Both the position numbers and the translations under genes were made by a program. Under the pieces are notes generated by a model. It searched no databases. It was not told the DNA's origin and worked only from the letters and a program-made list of their open reading frames with translations. A stretch of DNA of 64,000 nt from Botryosphaeria dothidea (taxonomy: Eukaryota > Ascomycota > Dothideomycetes > Botryosphaeriales > Botryosphaeriaceae), in NCBI GenBank assembly GCA_011503125.2, contig WWBZ02000010.1:62001-126000 (forward strand), read 5' to 3'. Positions 60,348 to 64,000 of this stretch are shown here, piece after piece. The number at the start of each line of letters is the position of its first letter. The first letter of the stretch is position 1.

Positions 60348-60684
60348 GTGTAACGGCGGGCCTCTACATCTAAAGATCCAAATACCAAAGAGGGTGGTAA
60401 GCCGTGTGGGGTTTACCTTGAGTGAGTACAAGGGGAGAACAGTGAGAACAGTGAAGGGCTACACGTGATTGAGCACTGCGTGCGAAGGCCGTGTTACTAA
60501 CGATGGCTCGATTGTTATTGAAGTTGACCACGAAGGTCAAAGCTATGCTAATGAGCGTACTATATATAAGTAGGAGAGTTCCATACAATCTGATGCTCAG
60601 TGAGCGGGGTGCGATCAGTTAGTTGGGTTGACTGATCGTGAGGTGTTGGCTGAGCGTCGCCGGCTCAGTTGGTGTTTTCTGCTA

Positions 60685-60718
<34 letters not shown>

Positions 60719-60800
60719 GTTCATAGACCGTCCCAGCCGCCGAAGGCAGCTATGCGGCACACGGTCGGCTCCACTACGCCCGCTAGGCCCGTTTAAGCCG
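60348..60800 (-). mobile_element. LTR-like sequence, inverted relative of 32275-32900
   Basis: Begins TGTAACGG on the plus strand (CCGTTACA when reversed). The block GTTGACCACGAAGGTCAAAG and neighbouring TATATA box at about 60510-60600 match 32798-32876 in reverse orientation. Right end and target duplication not found, so extent is approximate. Confidence 0.45.
60685..60717 (+). repeat. (ATG)11 microsatellite
   Basis: 33 bp of uninterrupted ATG repeats inside the LTR-like region; a shorter, impure GATGAT tract lies near the related LTR at 32880. Confidence 0.95.
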
Positions 60801-61392
60801 AAACGACATGGTGGAGCTTGACCTACTCTCTATCTATTTTAAATACACCTACGTACATGTCTCTTAGCACTACGATCTTCCCGCAGCGCCAACAATCTTT
60901 ATAAACTATTCCGTCTTCCTCCAGTGTTAAGCTTCATACTAGTGGCGCGATGTCGCTCCAAATTGCCTAAGGAGCTTGGCTGCCATCATGAACTTTGCTA
61001 CTGCTATGGCGGTGCTGCGCTGGCTTAGCAGCTTCCTCAGGTCCGTCGTCTATCGACCCCTACTATTCTCATCCGGCTTACGGAAAGTGAGCCTTAGCTC
61101 GTTGAATCTGCTACACGTATACAGCACGTGGCTGATTGTTTACAGTCCTTGCCCGCATTCTCATTCACCAGATACTATACCTGGCACTTTCCTCTGGTGG
61201 AGGAAGTGCCGTAGGCTAATCTTGCCGATTCTTATCTGTGTGGTTAGCGCGCTCAGCGCCCTTAGTGTGCTACGGTAGAGCTCTAGTGACGTTCTTGTTG
61301 GTTCGGGCGCCACCTTGAATAGTTGACGCCCGCGTGCGGTCACTCGCCAGAGCTTCTTCCACTCCTCCATCATTGTCTGATGGATAGATTGT

Positions 61393-61788
61393 CTAAGTGC
61401 CGTTACCAGGCTGTCTTGCGTGCATGGCGCGGTCCCCAGCCTCCAAGGTGAGTCCTTCTTGTGCCGCCGCCTTAGCTAGCGTGTCTGCTTCTTCGTTGCC
61501 GGGATCCCCTTGGTGAGAGGGGATCCAGTGGAACTCGAAGAAAGCCCCTGCTTTCCAGAGATTCAGCAGCTTCAGGATGGCTGATGCGAATATCTGCTGG
61601 CCGGATTGATCACCCGGGTAGATTAGGGCTCGCACTGCCGCTTGATTATCCGTAAATACCAGGAACTTTGTGCTCCCCTGCGACATTGCGGCATCCGTGT
61701 AGATGGATACTCCTCCTGTACCGTCCCGGATCTGGTTGTGCTGCGCTATTGCTAGTTCTTTAGAGTCCATAATCACTACCGGTGGCAA
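61393..61788 (-). pseudogene. LINE-C RNase H domain, internally deleted
   Basis: 131 open codons. The first Asp (YTDAA), the third acidic site (FTDNQAAV) and the His/Asp end (HWIPSHQGDPGNEEAD) are visible; only about 12 residues separate the first two, against several tens in typical LINE RNase H domains. It degrades the RNA strand of the cDNA hybrid in intact elements. Confidence 0.6.
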
Positions 61789-62676
61789 CCTCCACCAAGG
61801 AAAGAAGAGGTTTGGTAGCTTTTGTTTGATATTGGCCGTATGTTCTTCGCCAAGCTTGGTCTTCTACTGATCTCGTATGCGCAGGGGTAGGCTAGATGTA
61901 GTCGAGGCCCGTTTGTTTAAGCCCCATCTCTCCTCTATAAGCCGGACAACGTCCTCGTACAATGGGCTTGATGCTATCCTTAGGAATGCTTCGCGCATGG
62001 TCTTCTTAATTAGTTGTGCTGCGGGGAGGAGAAAGAGCTCTATGTCGAGTACGGCCTTTAACGTGGCTCTATAGGCGCCAGCTATGATCCGTGCTGTCTA
62101 GGATTGGATCCGTTCTATCACGCTCTTTAGTTTCGCTTCTATATTCTTATTTATACGGTTTCCTAGGGCCCAGATTCTGCAGTAGTAGAGAGCACGCGGG
62201 AGGATTATACTCCTGTAGATCTGGCGCAGGCCAAGCGTGGGAATTCGCCACGTTGATCCGGCGATACATGTTAGTACTGCCAGCGCCTTTGTCCCATTCA
62301 CCTGGACCTTACCAATATGATCTTTGCCGTTTAGCTTTTAGTCCAGCCGGACTCCGAGGAAGCGACAGCTGCGGCTTGGCCAAATGTCGTGGCTTACTAG
62401 GGTGATTCCGCGCTCCATGTTGAAGGACGTGGGACTTCTGGAGAAATATATAAGCTCGTACTTCTTCGTGGCGAATACTGACGCGTGGGTTACTGCCCAT
62501 ATTTCGGCCTAGTAATGGGCTGATATTAAACGCCGACAGTTCTCTTCTGTTGACGGACTAATTGCTAGCAGGTTCACGTCGTCAATGTATCCAATTACCC
62601 TAACTCCCTGCATCGCACACGTTTCTAGTAGGTCCGCATTATAGAAGAGGTATAGTATAGGGGACAGGGGAGAACC

Positions 62677-63264
62677 TTAGGGAATACCTGTGGGCGTGCT
62701 GTAGCACGCTTCCGCCCCGTCGCTTAGCCTTAGTATTGTTTTCCTCCCTAATAGAAAGCTTCGGATCCATCCCGCTACCCTACCCCCTATATGTCTTTTT
62801 CGTAAGTTGTGCAGGAAACGAGGGTGGGACACATTGTCGTACGCCCCGGACACGTCCAGCTGGAGTAGTGTCGCGACTCGAGGATCTACGGAGTTCCATG
62901 CGCTCTGAATAGCTTCGACGAGAAAGTGCATTGCACGTTCCGTAGATCGACCTCTCCGACCTCCGATGTGGCTCTGTAGTAGTAGGTTGAAGCACTCGAC
63001 GAGGTAGCTTATCCGCCTAGCTATAATAGCCTCGAGAGCTTTCCCCACGGTATTCGTAAGAGCGATAGGCCGGTAAGATTTAGGATCTGTATAGTCTTCT
63101 TTGTTCGGCTTTCGCAGCGCTAGTGTGGTCGACTGTCTAAAGTGGCTCGGGCAGTGTTCTAGAGATAGACTAGCGTTATATAGCTTCGTAACCATTGGAG
63201 TAAGGGGGGTGCGAGTGCTTGTAGGATTCCATTTGGGATTTCGTCGGGGCCTGGGGCTTTCCAC
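62677..63264 (-). pseudogene. LINE-C reverse transcriptase, N-terminal part
   Basis: 195 codons covering fingers and motif A (LQLDVSGAYDNV), ending at a TAG within motif B (GIP-stop-GSP). The frame continues beyond the stop to YIDD and the thumb, so a single nonsense mutation, consistent with CAG to TAG, breaks the polymerase. Confidence 0.8.
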
Positions 63265-63620
63265 GGCTTTGCCCTCTAGATGGCGTACTTAACTTCTTCC
63301 TCTGTAATATCCGGCCAGAGGGTTCCCGGTGGATAGCTAAAGCCGTTGATGTCCGATAGGTCTGCTTCTGGGGGCTTAGGAAAGAAGGCCTTTCGGAGTA
63401 TATCGAGCTTCTCCTCTAATCGCTCTGCGAGTCCTACGTCTGGTTTTCGAAGGGCTGGAACTGGCTTAGACGTGAGTCCTTCCCGGTTTTGTGCCCACTT
63501 AACCAATCTCCAGATGCCATTCTCTTTTGTGACCGCATCCTTAATCTTCGCGCGGTGCTCTTGCTCCAGCGTTTTCTGGATGAGTCTGCCTCTCCCAATC
63601 CTCGTCCGACCTAACCGCAA

Positions 63621-63640
63621 TGAGTTGAGTTGAGTTGAGT
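63621..63640 (+). repeat. (TGAGT)4 microsatellite at LINE-C 5' edge
   Basis: Four perfect TGAGT units directly outside the last readable LINE-C codons. Confidence 0.9.
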
Positions 63641-64000
63641 TGATTCTATTAGGCTACGATACTATCTAAGGTGGTATATGAGCCGTTCCTTCCTTTGCTT
63701 CTACACTGCCTTATTCTCTAGCCTATTCTCACTTCTTAATCCAATCTATTTATCCCCCGCTGTTTTTACACCTCTCGCAGTAGGTTGGACGTGTCTACCT
63801 CTTTATAGTTGTCTAAAAACCGTCTAGTTCTTTATAGAAACTAAATAGTTGCCTTAACTGCTGCAAGGTTAGTGTAATAAATAGACCTTCGAGGGGGTAG
63901 ACGAGGTAACGGAGCCGGTAAAGGCAGTAGAGGTAAAGGAGATGCCGAAGCGCGAGAGGTGAATAACAAGGAACGAGTAACGGGGAACGGGTAACGAGTA
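63641..64000. other. No supported gene
   Basis: CTA/CTT-rich sequence grading into a GGTAACGAG-type low-complexity end. Probably transposon-derived; nothing identifiable. Confidence 0.4.

Larger units (their letters stand above)
60801..63633 (-). mobile_element. LINE-C: Tad1-like LINE, RT and RNase H, lightly mutated
   Basis: Minus strand. A linker ORF 63620-63276 (ITEEEVKYAI) leads into RT (63264-62677: DPKSYRPIALTNTVGKALEA, TLLQLDVSGAYDNVSHPRFL). A TAG interrupts GIP-x-GSPLSPILYLF at 62677. Motif C YIDDVNLLA is at about 62590. Thumb region CRFLGVRLD follows, then an RNase H ORF 61788-61393 (YTDAAMSQG, FTDNQAAV, FHWIPSHQGD, NEEADTLAKAA). Compared with the usual RNase H the segment between YTDAA and FTDNQAAV is too short, so the part with the catalytic Glu seems deleted. 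ORF1 and endonuclease are missing or beyond recognition; a (TGAGT)4 tract lies at the 5' edge. Confidence 0.85.

Noticed and set aside
60348..60800. Complete solo LTR with target duplication
   Set aside because: The left edge (TTTAG before TGTAACGG) has no matching duplicate downstream, so only an LTR-like region is claimed.

Overview
The window looks like a repeat-rich, gene-poor stretch of a filamentous ascomycete (Pezizomycotina) nuclear genome. Evidence: short spliceosomal introns (about 49-103 bp, GTATGT/GTAAGT/GTGAGA donors, one perfect TACTAAC branch site); typical fungal families (Zn2Cys6 regulator, JmjC protein, HET-NACHT-ankyrin NLR, FTA2-like kinase fold, fungal multi-spanning membrane family); Tad1-like LINEs, Ty1/copia, Ty3/gypsy and hAT elements; and very strong RIP (repeat-induced point mutation, C to T at CpA). 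The species cannot be named from the sequence alone.

Layout. 1-9.0 kb: a membrane-protein gene on the minus strand, a small TM-protein exon, a broken Zn2Cys6 regulator, a two-exon orphan gene, a perfect 19-bp hairpin, a JmjC gene, and a 474-codon gene killed by four in-frame stops. 9.1-16.4 kb: a coding-compatible minisatellite, a solo LTR with target-site duplication, a hAT transposase remnant, a Fic/Doc pseudogene and several small or decayed minus-strand genes. 17.6-23.0 kb: a complete copia element (element A) with identical LTRs but a stop-riddled gag-pol. 23.2-29.8 kb: an FTA2-like fragment, a 582-aa gene with an LPxEV box, and a 332-aa membrane protein. 30.3-36.3 kb: an un-RIPed gypsy LTR fragment, LINE-A, another LTR, and a decayed second copy of copia A.

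36.3-57.0 kb is one nested transposon block, almost fully converted by RIP: LINE-B (minus strand) / gypsy with copia B nested inside it / LINE-B (plus strand) with a tRNA-derived SINE nested inside it / head-to-head gypsy LTR fragments. In its core CpA and TpG are essentially absent, and no long ORF survives. RIP spills rightwards into a HET-NACHT-ankyrin NLR gene (57.07-60.12 kb). That gene keeps one reading frame, but it is full of stops in the HET and NACHT half and clean in the ankyrin half. 60.3-63.6 kb holds an LTR-like sequence, an (ATG)11 microsatellite and a third LINE family (LINE-C, minus strand).

Together, the window reads as an accessory or subtelomere-like compartment where transposons nest, RIP silences them, and neighbouring host genes (NLR, regulator, Fic/Doc) decay. 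The un-RIPed LTR fragment at 30.27 kb gives an internal before-and-after record of the mutation process.
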